Shown: positions 7,299 through 15,798 of the stretch, piece after piece
Layout: the number at the start of each line of letters is the position of its first letter
Position numbering within the stretch: the first letter of the stretch is position 1
Assembly: GCA_905235315.1 (NCBI GenBank)
Contig: CAJOLG010000036.1
Span: 1-19,871, forward strand
Source of the DNA: an uncultured Solobacterium sp.
GTDB taxonomy: Bacteria; Bacillota_I; Bacilli_A; Erysipelotrichales; Erysipelotrichaceae
Reading direction: 5' to 3'
DNA: 19,871 bases
Made by a program: the position numbers and the translations under genes
The notes under the pieces: model-generated
What the model was told of the DNA's origin: nothing
The model's input: the letters and a program-made list of their open reading frames with translations, nothing else
The model's database searches: none

Positions 7299-8366
7299 TC
7301 AGAATCCGTTCACGTCAATTCCGATCCCCGGCTTCTCCGTCAGGGTGATTTCTCCGCCCTTTGCGGTAAAGCCTCCGGTAATCCAGTCACAGTGAGAAAA
7401 GAATGTGATATCAAGGTCTGCTTTGGTGATGTTGTCCATCGCCGCAAAGAGATGCATCGCAGCGGTATTGGCAATCACGCTTTCCCCCATACATCCCAGC
7501 ATGCAGAAGAGATGGTTTGCCTCCCCGATCGCATTGATCCTGAGAGCCGGTTCAATTCCTCCGCATTTCATCAGTTTGATATTGAGACCGTCACATGCCC
7601 GCATGGCCGCTAGACGCGCCGCGTCCTCCGGCAGATGACAGCTTTCATCCGCAGCTACCGGAAGAACACTCCGGCCGGTAATCTGTTTCAGACCTTCGAA
7701 GTCCGAATCGCGCACCGGCTGCTCAATCAGCTCAACACCGAGTCTGCGTAGTCCGGGTTCGATTTTCAGCGTATCCTTTACACTCCAGCCCTGATTTGCA
7801 TCGACACGCAGAACAACATCCTCTCCGACAGCGTTCCGGATCGCCTCCATGCGTCTTAAATCTGTTTCGATGTCTTCGCCCAGCTTGATCTTAAGGATGG
7901 AAAACCCTTTGTTTTTCCATTCCAGACACTCTTCTGCCATCTCTTTGGGATTTCGGATTCCAACCGTAACATCGGAGACAAACGTCGGATTACTGCCGCC
8001 GAGATATCGGTAAAGCGGAAGCCCGGCGCGTTTTGAGGCGATGTCATAACATGCGATATCTATCGCTGCCTTGACTGCAGTGTGTCCGTGAAACATTCCG
8101 TTCATGACGGAATGGATGCGCTGTATGGCAAGCGGATCTTCCCCGATCAGTTTCTCCCGGATCGCTTCAGCGATGACCATGCAGGAATCGAGCGTATCTC
8201 CCGTCACAAAACCCAATGGTCCGGCTTCACCGTAGCCGGTGATGCCTTCATCCGTTTCGATGCGCAGCACCATGGTTTCAAACCCGTAAAGAACCGCAAA
8301 AGCGATCTTAAACGGACGGTCAAACGCAAAAGATGCTTTCTTCATCTGTATATTTGTAATTTTCAT
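7299..8366 (-). CDS. Dipeptide epimerase (L-Ala-D/L-Glu epimerase type)
   Basis: A 355-residue enolase-superfamily enzyme of the muconate lactonizing subgroup. The active site is complete: K159-I-K161 in ILKIKLGED, metal ligands D189 (VLRVDANQGW), E215 (ELIEQP) and D240 (VAADES), and catalytic K264 in LNIKLMKCGG. The D317-L-D319 pair matches the DxD that binds the alpha-amino group of the dipeptide in L-Ala-D/L-Glu epimerases such as YkfB/YcjG. The reaction interconverts L-Ala-D-Glu and L-Ala-L-Glu so that murein peptides can be degraded; other dipeptide preferences occur in the family. It is first in the operon with the serine hydrolase. AGAGG lies about 10 nt before the ATG, and an extended -10 (TGCTAAGAT, minus strand 8396-8388) could be its promoter. 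Confidence 0.9.
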   Translation of the reverse strand: MKITNIQMKKASFAFDRPFKIAFAVLYGFETMVLRIETDEGITGYGEAGPLGFVTGDTLDSCMVIAEAIREKLIGEDPLAIQRIHSVMNGMFHGHTAVKAAIDIACYDIASKRAGLPLYRYLGGSNPTFVSDVTVGIRNPKEMAEECLEWKNKGFSILKIKLGEDIETDLRRMEAIRNAVGEDVVLRVDANQGWSVKDTLKIEPGLRRLGVELIEQPVRDSDFEGLKQITGRSVLPVAADESCHLPEDAARLAAMRACDGLNIKLMKCGGIEPALRINAIGEANHLFCMLGCMGESVIANTAAMHLFAAMDNITKADLDITFFSHCDWITGGFTAKGGEITLTEKPGIGIDVNGF

Positions 8367-8437
8367 TTTGACTGAACCTCTGGTTTTATCTTAGCACGTA
8401 TGCATGGTTATTCCGCGTTTTATACGCACGGACAAAG

Positions 8438-8472
8438 AAAAACCTGTTCCTTCTTTGGGCAGAAACAGGTTT
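8438..8472 (-). terminator. Intrinsic terminator after the SseB-like gene
   Basis: On the minus strand AAACCTGTT (8472-8464) pairs with AACAGGTTT (8448-8440) and a T-run follows. It separates the SseB-like gene from the epimerase operon downstream. Confidence 0.85.
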
Positions 8473-8507
8473 CCTTCTGACAGTTTATATCGGTTCGTTC
8501 ACAGAAC

Positions 8508-9647
8508 TCATTCCAGCCGGGATTTCATTTTTTTCACGGCCGGAAACAATGTTTTATCCAGAACAAACGCTTCACTGAAGGCATCAATCACAATGCCCCT
8601 TACATCTCGTTCATTTGTCTCCGCCAATTGAACAGCGTTCAGAAACGGAACCGAAATCATCGAAAAATGCTTTCCATATTCCCCGGGTTCCTGTTCTCCG
8701 GAGAATACCGGGAAGTAATACTCCTCCCCGCTCTGCAGAATATCCGGCACCATCCGGGTGGTTTCCGAGGTCGTAAATTCCATACCGACAAGGGATTCGG
8801 GATCTCCGGCTTCCATCGCCTCTTTTACCCGCCGTTCCATCTCTGCCCTGTCCTGTTCTCCCATCACTGCCGTGCACGGCACAAGAACCGTACTGTCACG
8901 GAGATATTCCAGTACATGCAGGAAGTGAGGCTCATTGCGCGAACTGTTGAAGATATGAATCGCCGAGCGCAGAAGACTGCCGTCTGCGAGTTCTTCCTCC
9001 GTATAGTTTCGCTCCGAGGTCAGATCCGCATAGCAGAGAAATTTCCCCTGCTCAGTTTTGCGGACAAAGATCGAAACGGGTTCGCCGGCATGGATGCCGA
9101 AATCCTGATACGGCTGTTCCAGCAGGATGCCTTCGATAACGTGATCCCCGACACCTGTGATCCGCACCATGCGTCCTTCCGCCTGGAGTCCGTCCTTGGT
9201 CAGATACACCAGCACATCATCGGCCCGTTCCGGATTCCGGCTGCCGTCAAGAAACCGGAATGTCCGTGATTCTTCAATCTCATCCGGCGCATCATATTCC
9301 GCAAGCAGTTTCAGTTTTTTCTTAAACCGGGTTTTCAGTTCCCGGTCATTGTCCTCGATGACCGTAAACTCCGTTTCACGGATCACTTCGAACGGAAGCT
9401 GGGCCCGCAGATCATCGTCTCCTTCCGCAAAGCGGTAGATTGGTCCTTCTTCCGCTTCCTGGCGGAACGCAGCACAGAGGATCTCCGCTGTGAGCAGCCC
9501 TTCCCTGTCAATATATCCATAACAAAGCAGGCTGTCCGCTTCCTTCGCCTCAGGAAAGTCCCACATACTCAGACGCACCGGAGCGCTCATCGGAAAGATA
9601 CAGAACTGTCTGTATACTGCCCGGAATCCTGTATTCTCAAACTTCAT
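8508..9647 (-). CDS. Uncharacterised protein with DUF2314/DUF4026-like and SseB-like domains
   Basis: A 379-residue soluble protein with no signal peptide or membrane helix. Residues about 143-208 (DDVLVYLTKDGLQAEGRMVR, then GILLEQPYQDFGIHAGEPVS) resemble the DUF2314/DUF4026 type. Residues about 243-379 resemble SseB: a VLEYLRDSTVLVPC start, an EEYYFPVFSGEQEPGEY segment and a C-terminal half ending near IDAFSEAFVLDKTLFPAV. The N-terminal about 140 residues are charged and unassigned. Members of these groups are often found in stress, toxin-immunity or cell-envelope settings, but no function is proven. The start is provisional: the nearest Shine-Dalgarno-like GAGGAA lies 14 nt upstream. The VanX-like gene ends 104 nt before it with no clear terminator between, so read-through is possible. 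Confidence 0.8.
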   Translation of the reverse strand: MKFENTGFRAVYRQFCIFPMSAPVRLSMWDFPEAKEADSLLCYGYIDREGLLTAEILCAAFRQEAEEGPIYRFAEGDDDLRAQLPFEVIRETEFTVIEDNDRELKTRFKKKLKLLAEYDAPDEIEESRTFRFLDGSRNPERADDVLVYLTKDGLQAEGRMVRITGVGDHVIEGILLEQPYQDFGIHAGEPVSIFVRKTEQGKFLCYADLTSERNYTEEELADGSLLRSAIHIFNSSRNEPHFLHVLEYLRDSTVLVPCTAVMGEQDRAEMERRVKEAMEAGDPESLVGMEFTTSETTRMVPDILQSGEEYYFPVFSGEQEPGEYGKHFSMISVPFLNAVQLAETNERDVRGIVIDAFSEAFVLDKTLFPAVKKMKSRLE

Positions 9648-9751
9648 TTCGTCGCCGTGAATTCCTCATTCCTTTGGGTAACCTCCGGACGGGGAGAAAA
9701 CGGCCTCACCTCGCTTTCTGTTTCTGCGTCAGATTTATCGTGCTGCGCTTT

Positions 9752-10510
9752 TTATTCCACAGATGCGCGGCATACCGGGAACGTAAAGAAGGTGTCCGGA
9801 TACGGCTCCTCGTCCAGTGTAAAGTGCCACCACTCCTCCGCAAGCGGCCGGAATCCATGGTTTAACATCGCCTCCCGCAGAATCATGCGGTTGGCATACT
9901 GTTCTTCCGTGATGTCGGTATAATCCGGATGGCTGAGTTCTCCGAACCAGTCAAAGGTTCCGCCCATATCCACTTCCTTTTCCGTATTCATATCAAACAG
10001 TGTCAGATCCACTGTGCTTCCCCGGCTGTGGCCGGAGTGCGCATCAATATACCCGAGCGGAAACAGCTGATCTTTTTCAAGATCGGGATAGAAGTACGGT
10101 TTCATCCTCGTGTCTTCAACGTCTTCGGCCCAGCGCACAAAATGATCCACGGCCTTCTGCGGCCGGTAGGCATCATAGATCTTGAGCCGGTATCCCTTTT
10201 CCTTCAGTTCATCGCTGACGTCGTTTAATGCGGCAGCCGCTTCCTTTGTAAGGAGCGCCACCGGTTCTTCATAGCCGTCGATCCGGTCTCCCACAAAGTT
10301 GTAGGTGGAATAATACCGGATCTCAAGAATGACATCCGGCACCGCTTCACTGAGCAGCACAAAATCCGATGCGTCATCCGAATACGTATATCCATCCACT
10401 GTTGTCACTGGTGCTTCCTCCGTTTCCTTCGCTGCGTCAGTGCCTGCACAGCCGCTCAGGATGACGGCGGCGGCCATTCCTGCCGCAAAATAATATCTGA
10501 ATCTGTTCAT
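9752..10510 (-). CDS. VanX-type D-Ala-D-Ala dipeptidase lipoprotein (peptidase M15D)
   Basis: A 252-residue exported zinc peptidase. The N-terminus has a lipoprotein signal with lipobox LSGC (C21), so it is anchored outside the membrane. VanX signatures follow: YDAYRP with R116, zinc ligands H161 and D168 in SGHSRGSTVDLTL, and E226 with H229 in EEWWHF (catalytic acid and third zinc ligand). It hydrolyses D-Ala-D-Ala or related D-dipeptides. True VanX is cytoplasmic; lipidation and the absence of vanH/vanA/vanRS argue for wall-peptide turnover or nutrition rather than glycopeptide resistance. AAGGAAG lies 8 nt before the ATG. Confidence 0.92.
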   Translation of the reverse strand: MNRFRYYFAAGMAAAVILSGCAGTDAAKETEEAPVTTVDGYTYSDDASDFVLLSEAVPDVILEIRYYSTYNFVGDRIDGYEEPVALLTKEAAAALNDVSDELKEKGYRLKIYDAYRPQKAVDHFVRWAEDVEDTRMKPYFYPDLEKDQLFPLGYIDAHSGHSRGSTVDLTLFDMNTEKEVDMGGTFDWFGELSHPDYTDITEEQYANRMILREAMLNHGFRPLAEEWWHFTLDEEPYPDTFFTFPVCRASVE

Positions 10511-10605
10511 ATCTGACTTCCTTCAGAGTAATTGTATTACATCCGCTTCCCGGCATGACGGTTTTTCCCTGCGTCTTTCGTTTTTTGCGTTCGGCAGAGA
10601 CAAAA

Positions 10606-10639
10606 GGCAGAACAGCCCCGGCATATTCCGGGGCTGTTC
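10606..10639 (-). terminator. Intrinsic terminator of the broken lipoprotein gene
   Basis: GAACAGCCCCGG (10610-10621) pairs perfectly with CCGGGGCTGTTC (10628-10639) around a 6-nt loop, a 12-bp stem. On the minus strand it is followed by TGCC and TTTT, so the T-run is offset by four bases. Confidence 0.75.
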
Positions 10640-10692
10640 CTGTATTCATACAGTATCGTTCCGACGATTCTGTTTCTGCACCGCAGAAGGGT

Positions 10693-12115
10693 TTACCTTG
10701 TGCCGGTCAGCGCGGTTCCGTTTACGTACAGCGTATAGCCGTTACTGATTACGGAGGAGGCACTGCCGCTGAAGGACGTCACATACGTATCGCCGGTCAA
10801 TGTCCAGGTGCTGGAGCTGTCAACCGTGACGGATACGGTTCCGACGCTGGAAGATACCGTCTCTCCGGAGGCGTTTCTGATATCGCCGGAGATCGTTCCG
10901 GTAAAGGAAGACCCGTTATTCAGATTCAGTGTTAATTCTGCGTTGTCTCCCACCAGAATGGTTCCGTTCAGGGTCTGGTTTTCCGCATTGAGTTCTGCCT
11001 GATTGGCAGCGCCGCTCCATCCGTCATCGCATACGGACAGCAGAATATTCTCACGGTCATTGTTGGTAAGGGTCACACCGTTCAGGGTTATGACCGCACT
11101 GGTATTGGTCACATGGAAGATGTGGCCGCTGTTGCTGGTGAGGGTGCCGCCGTTCATGGTGAACGAGGATGTGCCGCTGTCTGCGTCACCGCTCATCGAC
11201 TGGTAGATCATGACCGAATCCAGAAACTCTGCATTTCCGTTCCGTTTTGTATTCTCTGCCGTGAGGCTGCAGTTGTTCAGTGTGACGGAGTTCTTTCCTT
11301 CAATGCATACGCCCTCCGAAAGATTGGACACAAGCTCTGCATCCGTGACTGTGATTTCCGCCTGACCCCAGTCCGTTGGAGGTATAGCTTCCGCCCTCCG
11401 CATACACCTGACCGCCGCCCCGGTCGGTACGGATCGGTGCCGAGGAGCGCCCGCTTGTTTCGACGGTCAGATCATAGGCATAGGTGATTCCCCCGCCGGT
11501 GGTCATGATACCGCCGGAGCCGTTTCCGGTCGTTGTGATTTCCGAGTCCCGGATAATGACGGTCGTTCCGTCTCCGGAAGCCCCGTTCTGCCCGCCGTTT
11601 CCGCCATAGCAGAAGACCCCGTTTGCGCCTTCCGCATCGGATGTGATCACAGCATCGGTGATCGTTGTTTCAGAGCCGTCTTTGACAAGTACCGCCGCAT
11701 TAAGACCATAGAAGTTGCAGTTGTCGCCGCCGTCGGAATCGCCGGTCTTTGTCACAGATGCGCCGGCAATCGTCACCGCTTCGGATGCGGCAATCAGCAG
11801 TGCACTCTCATCTGCGGTATCGGAACCATAGGTTTCATTCTTCTCCTCTGTACCGGATGTGATTTCATGCGCGGCTTTATAGTCAATGTCTGCCGAGCTT
11901 CCTCCGGGCGCCCCGCCGGGCCCGCCTCCCGGACCTCCGTCCGGTTTCTCCGGAGGGGTTCCGTCCGGCCGGTCTCCGCGGCCTTCTCCTTCCGGTCTGT
12001 GTTCCGTTTCCGTTGTTTCTTCCTGTGCTGCGTTCCCGTTCGTACTGCCCGCACAGCCGGTCAGTATCAGCACGGCACACAGCGCCGCGCATAATCCGGT
12101 GGTTCGTTTTGTCAT
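10693..12115 (-). pseudogene. Beta-helix-type lipoprotein, broken by an internal frameshift
   Basis: The gene starts at 12115 (GGAGGA lies 7 nt upstream) with a lipoprotein signal ending LILTGC. A Gly/Pro-rich linker (GGPGGGPGGAPGG) follows, then a repetitive, Ser/Thr/Gly/Asn-rich region with recurring ITxxGxx and TLNNxxxT patterns typical of right-handed beta-helix surface proteins found in clostridial and erysipelotrichial genomes. The first frame stops at 11300. The second half is intact in the -1-related frame from about 11363 to 10693 (QAEITVTDAELVSNLSEGVC, then the C-terminus), so the break lies at 11361-11369. From memory of the family, GS is followed by PAIYST and then the A(D/E)I segment; this fits a loss of about 17 nt (1423 + 17 = 480 codons). 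The product would otherwise be about 479 residues. Function (adhesin or carbohydrate-binding surface protein) is inference. Confidence 0.75.
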
Positions 12116-12156
12116 AGGATGTTCCTCCGCTGTTCTGTTTCCCTTATTCTGCACGA

Positions 12157-12186
12157 TTTATGTGAACACTTTCTGAACAACGTCAA
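12157..12186 (-). promoter_or_regulatory. Possible promoter of the lipoprotein gene
   Basis: On the minus strand TTGACG (12186-12181), 18 bp, then CATAAA (12162-12157). The -35 is good and the -10 is partial (4 of 6). It lies between the upstream terminator and the lipoprotein start. Confidence 0.4.
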
Positions 12187-12209
12187 AAATGAATCTGAAT
12201 CTGCAGGGC

Positions 12210-12258
12210 AAACGAAAACCCGGACGGATCGGTTCCGGCCGGGCATCGGTTTCGTTTT
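12210..12258 (-). terminator. Intrinsic terminator of the SpoIIE-type phosphatase gene
   Basis: AAACGAAA (12210-12217 on the plus strand, read as TTTCGTTT on the minus) pairs with TTTCGTTT (12251-12258), and CCCGG (12219-12223) pairs with CCGGG (12239-12243), with a bulge on one side. On the minus strand the stem ends CCGGG followed by TTTTCGTTT, a suitable T-rich tail. Confidence 0.6.
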
Positions 12259-12269
12259 CCGGATCGTGC

Positions 12270-13987
12270 TCAGGAGCGGTCTTTCCTGTTCGGCATGTAT
12301 TCCATGCACATCATGGTAAGATCATCAAACTGTTCCGCATCCTCAACGAATGCATCAACGGCTTCGCGCACATGCGTCAGCGTCTCCTCCGGAGAAGCGT
12401 CCGGATTCACATTCAGGGCATCGATCATCCGGTCTGTGCCGAACATCGTTCTGTCATTCCGGGTCGCTTCGGGAATACCGTCGGTATAGACAAAGATCTT
12501 GTCTCCCGGATTCAGTTTGATTTCGTATTTGTCATAGACGGAGTTTCCCATTCCGCCGACGACCATATTATGCTTGTCTTTCAGCAGTTCAAACCTTCCG
12601 GTTTCCCTGCGGAAGACAGCCGGGTATTCATGGCCGGCATTGGATGCCGTAATAATACCGGTGCTGATTTCAAGGATACCGATCCATACCGTGACAAACA
12701 TTCCGATCGAGTTGTCGGTGCAGAGCATTTCATTGGTTGCCTTCAGGATCTCATCCGGCTGCTGCTGCATCATGGTGCTGTTCTGCAGGATGACCTTGGA
12801 AACCATCATATAAAGTGCAGCAGGCACACCCTTTCCGCTGACATCCGCAATGACAAGGCACAGATGATCCCTGTCAACCAGGAAGAAGTCATAGAAGTCC
12901 CCTCCGACTTCCTTTGCCGGAACCATGGACGCATGAATGTCGAACTCACTCTTTTCCGGGAACGGCGGGAATACATGCGGCAGCATCGATTCCTGAATGT
13001 CATGCGCCATCCGGAGCTCTGTGCGTTCCCGCTCCCGCTCCGCGGTAATCGAGCGGATCGAGTCTTCTCTCTGCGCCAGTTCTTTTTCCATATCCGCCAT
13101 GACGTGACTCAGGTTTTCTATTTCATCTCCGGTATGGATATTCAGGGAAGAGAAATGATCATGGTTCTCACCCGGGCCGGATTTTGCGTAGGCCTCGGCA
13201 GCCCCGGCAATCGCATTGATGGGTTCCACCATCTCTTTTTTGATGTAGTAACTGATCAGAATAATGATCAGGGTAATCGCCGCAATCATGCCGAACGTGA
13301 TCTTGATCAGATAGTCTATAAGATCCGGGTAAATATTCACGAGGGTAACATCCGAGAGAACAAAGGCGGTGACTTCGCCCGCTTCATTCCGTACCGGAAC
13401 GCCTGCCGTGCACATCCAGCCGTAGGTTTCCGTCCGGCTGAGATCATACAGAATGCCTTCCCCGTCCCAGTGCAGGAACTTCCTGGCTTCCGAAATTTCT
13501 ACGGTTTCCCATTCTCCAAGCGAGAAGTGGTACGCATCCTGGGGATCGACGACATAGACCAGCGCACTGGTCTCTTCATCAAACATCGCTACATATACAT
13601 CATCCACTTCGCCGGATTCAATATAGACCTTCAGTTTTTCGGAAAGATAATCGAGCGAGGACTTCTGTTTTTCAGCGACATCGGCATAATGCGCCGCATA
13701 CTCGGGGGTTCCCGTTTTACTGCGCTCTTCCGGGGAAAGACTGCGGTAAACCGCCATCACATCCTCTCCGAGGACTGCGGTATCCGTCTGTTCAATAATG
13801 TCCAGATGAGCATAGGTGGCCACATCAAATGCATGGCCGGTATACTGCTGGATCAAAGACTGCAGATGCAGAATCAGTCCGATACCGAGCGCAACGGCCA
13901 CAAGAAGAACGCCGCCGATGACGGCGAGCCGTGCTGTTTTACGGACAGAGACTCATGTTCTGTTTTCTGTTTCTTAGCGTCTTCCAT
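12270..13987 (-). CDS. Membrane-anchored PP2C/SpoIIE-type serine phosphatase with extracellular sensor and HAMP (frameshifted near the start)
   Basis: Residues are counted on the repaired 572-aa protein. TM1 is about 19-45, an extracellular sensor of about 185 residues follows, then TM2 (about 229-249), a HAMP-like linker (EMVEPINAIAGAAEAYA), a coiled-coil (about 294-329) and a PP2C/SpoIIE domain. Phosphatase motifs are VPAKEVGGDFYDFF (Mn ligand D364), VIADVSGKG (D382), VYTDGIPEA and FDDLTMM. Such proteins dephosphorylate anti-anti-sigma or other partners in response to an outside signal. The open frame alone begins with a GTG at 13901 inside TM1. The true start is probably the ATG at 13987, preceded by AGGA 9 nt upstream: its frame runs MEDAKKQKTEHESLSVK and then needs one extra A in the A4 run at 13937-13940 to join TARLAVIGGVLLVAVALG. 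Whether this is a mutation or a base-call error is not known. No sigma-factor or anti-sigma gene adjoins it. Confidence 0.8.
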
Positions 13988-14008
13988 TCTTCGTTGTCCT
14001 GCACAGTA

Positions 14009-14038
14009 AGTATACCTCGGTACGATTCCCCCGAACAA
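14009..14038 (-). promoter_or_regulatory. Possible promoter of the SpoIIE-type phosphatase gene
   Basis: On the minus strand TTGTTC (14038-14033), 18 bp, then TATACT (14014-14009). The predicted transcript start is about 15 nt before the ATG at 13987, enough to hold the AGGA site. This also supports 13987 as the real start. Confidence 0.45.
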
Positions 14039-14083
14039 TGACGAATTCGTATGCCCGCCTGCATGTGCGGCTGATGGAACCAT

Positions 14084-14125
14084 AAAGAAAGGCAGAACAT
14101 CCTGCTTCACGCGGACACTCTGCCT
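14084..14125 (-). terminator. Intrinsic terminator of the treP-treC operon
   Basis: On the minus strand AGGCAGA (14125-14119) pairs with TCTGCCT (14096-14090), followed by a T-rich tail (TTTCTTTAT). It lies 18 bases beyond the treC stop. Confidence 0.75.
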
Positions 14126-14142
14126 CGGTTGGTGAATGATCG

Positions 14143-15789
14143 TTATGCCTTGTACAGCACCAGTGTTTCGTAGGGTTTCAGATGAATCGTCTGCCCGGCT
14201 TCCGTACGGCCGTAATTGGATAAGAGCACCCGGTACCCATCCGTCGCTTCCGGAAGGGTTACTTCGGTTTCTTCTCCGAAGAAATTATTTACGGCAATCA
14301 GGCATTCCTGCCCCAGCACCCGCTTATAGGCGAATACCTTCGTATGGTCTTCCAGGATCGGTTCAAACAGTCCCTCCTGTACGACAGGCATGGTTTTGCG
14401 CAGCCGGATCAGTTCCTGATAGAAGGCAAAGATCGAATCGGGATCGCTGCGGTCATTGGCCGCATTGATCTCTTTATATCCTGCCTGGCTCCGGATCCAG
14501 GGTTTGACGTCGGAGAATCCGCCGTTTTCACTGTCATCCCACTGCATGGGGGTTCTGGCATTATCGCGGGAGCGCTCCTGCAGGATATGCAGCACCTCTT
14601 CCTTTGGTTTGCCTTCCTTCAGCAGAACATCATAGATGTTGGTGCTTTCGACATCCGCATACTCCTGAATATCCGTGAAGTACGCGTTGGTCATGCCGAA
14701 CTCCTCTCCCTGATAGATGTACGGCGTTCCTCTCATCATCTGCATCATACAGGCGAGCATCTTTGCGCTTTCTTTCCGGTATTCCTTATCGTTGCCGAAC
14801 CGCGATACCGAGCGCGGCTGGTCATGGCAGTTCCAGAAGAGCGCATTCCATGCGTTCTTCTCCTGCATGCCGAGCTGCCACTCCGTGAGAAGCCCCTTGA
14901 GCTCCATGAAGTCTGCCGGCTGCAGCTCCCACTTCTTCTTGTTTTTATAGTCTGTTTTCAGATGGTGGAAGGAGAATACCATGTCCAGTTCTTCCGTTCC
15001 TTCCCCGGCATACCGTACGCAGTTTTCGATCGTTGTCGAACTCATCTCGCCGACCGTAAGACTCTCCGGATCCTGACCGAAGCTGGCCCGGTTGAGCTCT
15101 CTCAGATACTCGTGTTCCTTCGGGCCGTCGGTATAGAACTGACGTCCGTCAAAGTTGTTCGGGTCATCCTCAAAGGAGGCTTTGGAGATCAGGTTGATCA
15201 CATCGAACCGGAAGCCGTGGACTCCCTTGGCCCGCCAGTAGTTCACAATATCCGCGCACTCTTTCCGGACATCCGGATTGGTCCAGTCAAGGTCTGCCTG
15301 ACTGACATCGAAGAGATGAAGGTAGTATTCGTCAAACTGTTCCACGTACTGCCACGCGCTGCCCGCAAACTTGGACTGCCAGTTGTTGGGCGGCACGCCG
15401 GGCCCTTTTCCGCGGCGGAAGATATAGTAGTTTTTATACTTTTCTTCGCCGGCCAGCGCCCGCTGAAACCATTCATGTTCCACGGAAGTGTGGTTGAACA
15501 CCATGTCAAACATGATGTCGATCCCGCGCTTCTTCGCCTCGCGCACCAGCTCTTCAAAGTCTTCCATCGTGCCGTACCGCGGATCTAAAGCACGGTAATC
15601 CGCTACGTCATACCCGTTATCCTTCTGGGGAGAAATCATCATCGGGTTGAACCAGATATAATTGATTCCCAGCTCCTGAAGGTAATCCAGACGGGAGATC
15701 ACACCCCGGATATCGCCCCAGCCGTCATGATCGGAATCCTGAAACGACTTCGGATAAATCTGGTATACAATTTTATCGTTTTTGCCCAT
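14143..15789 (-). CDS. treC: Trehalose-6-phosphate hydrolase (alpha,alpha-phosphotrehalase, GH13)
   Basis: A 548-residue cytoplasmic GH13 enzyme that splits trehalose 6-phosphate into glucose and glucose 6-phosphate. The start is IVYQIYPKSFQDSDHDGWGD, typical of the oligo-1,6-glucosidase/TreC subfamily. Catalytic residues are D196 in GFRFDVINL (nucleophile), E248 in LTVGEMSS (acid/base) and D323 in WNCHDQPRSVSRFG; H100 lies in MVFNHTS. Sequence alone does not fully separate TreC from oligo-1,6-glucosidases or dextran glucosidase; the TreP gene 9 nt upstream and the TreR gene beyond it decide the call. GAGGT lies 8 nt before the ATG. treP and treC form an operon ended by the 14084-14125 hairpin. 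Confidence 0.93.
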   Translation of the reverse strand: MGKNDKIVYQIYPKSFQDSDHDGWGDIRGVISRLDYLQELGINYIWFNPMMISPQKDNGYDVADYRALDPRYGTMEDFEELVREAKKRGIDIMFDMVFNHTSVEHEWFQRALAGEEKYKNYYIFRRGKGPGVPPNNWQSKFAGSAWQYVEQFDEYYLHLFDVSQADLDWTNPDVRKECADIVNYWRAKGVHGFRFDVINLISKASFEDDPNNFDGRQFYTDGPKEHEYLRELNRASFGQDPESLTVGEMSSTTIENCVRYAGEGTEELDMVFSFHHLKTDYKNKKKWELQPADFMELKGLLTEWQLGMQEKNAWNALFWNCHDQPRSVSRFGNDKEYRKESAKMLACMMQMMRGTPYIYQGEEFGMTNAYFTDIQEYADVESTNIYDVLLKEGKPKEEVLHILQERSRDNARTPMQWDDSENGGFSDVKPWIRSQAGYKEINAANDRSDPDSIFAFYQELIRLRKTMPVVQEGLFEPILEDHTKVFAYKRVLGQECLIAVNNFFGEETEVTLPEATDGYRVLLSNYGRTEAGQTIHLKPYETLVLYKA

Positions 15790-15798
15790 GTCACTACC

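Noticed and set aside
9752..10510. VanX homologue as a vancomycin resistance marker
   Set aside because: No vanH, vanA/B ligase or vanRS genes nearby, and the protein is a surface lipoprotein, unlike cytoplasmic VanX of resistance clusters.
12189..14009. A 606-codon open frame on the plus strand across the SpoIIE-type gene
   Set aside because: It is antisense to a gene with clear phosphatase motifs, its translation shows no recognisable domain, and long antisense frames are common with this codon usage.
14344..15588. A 414-codon plus-strand frame opposite treC
   Set aside because: Antisense shadow of a well-supported GH13 gene with no ribosome site and no family resemblance.
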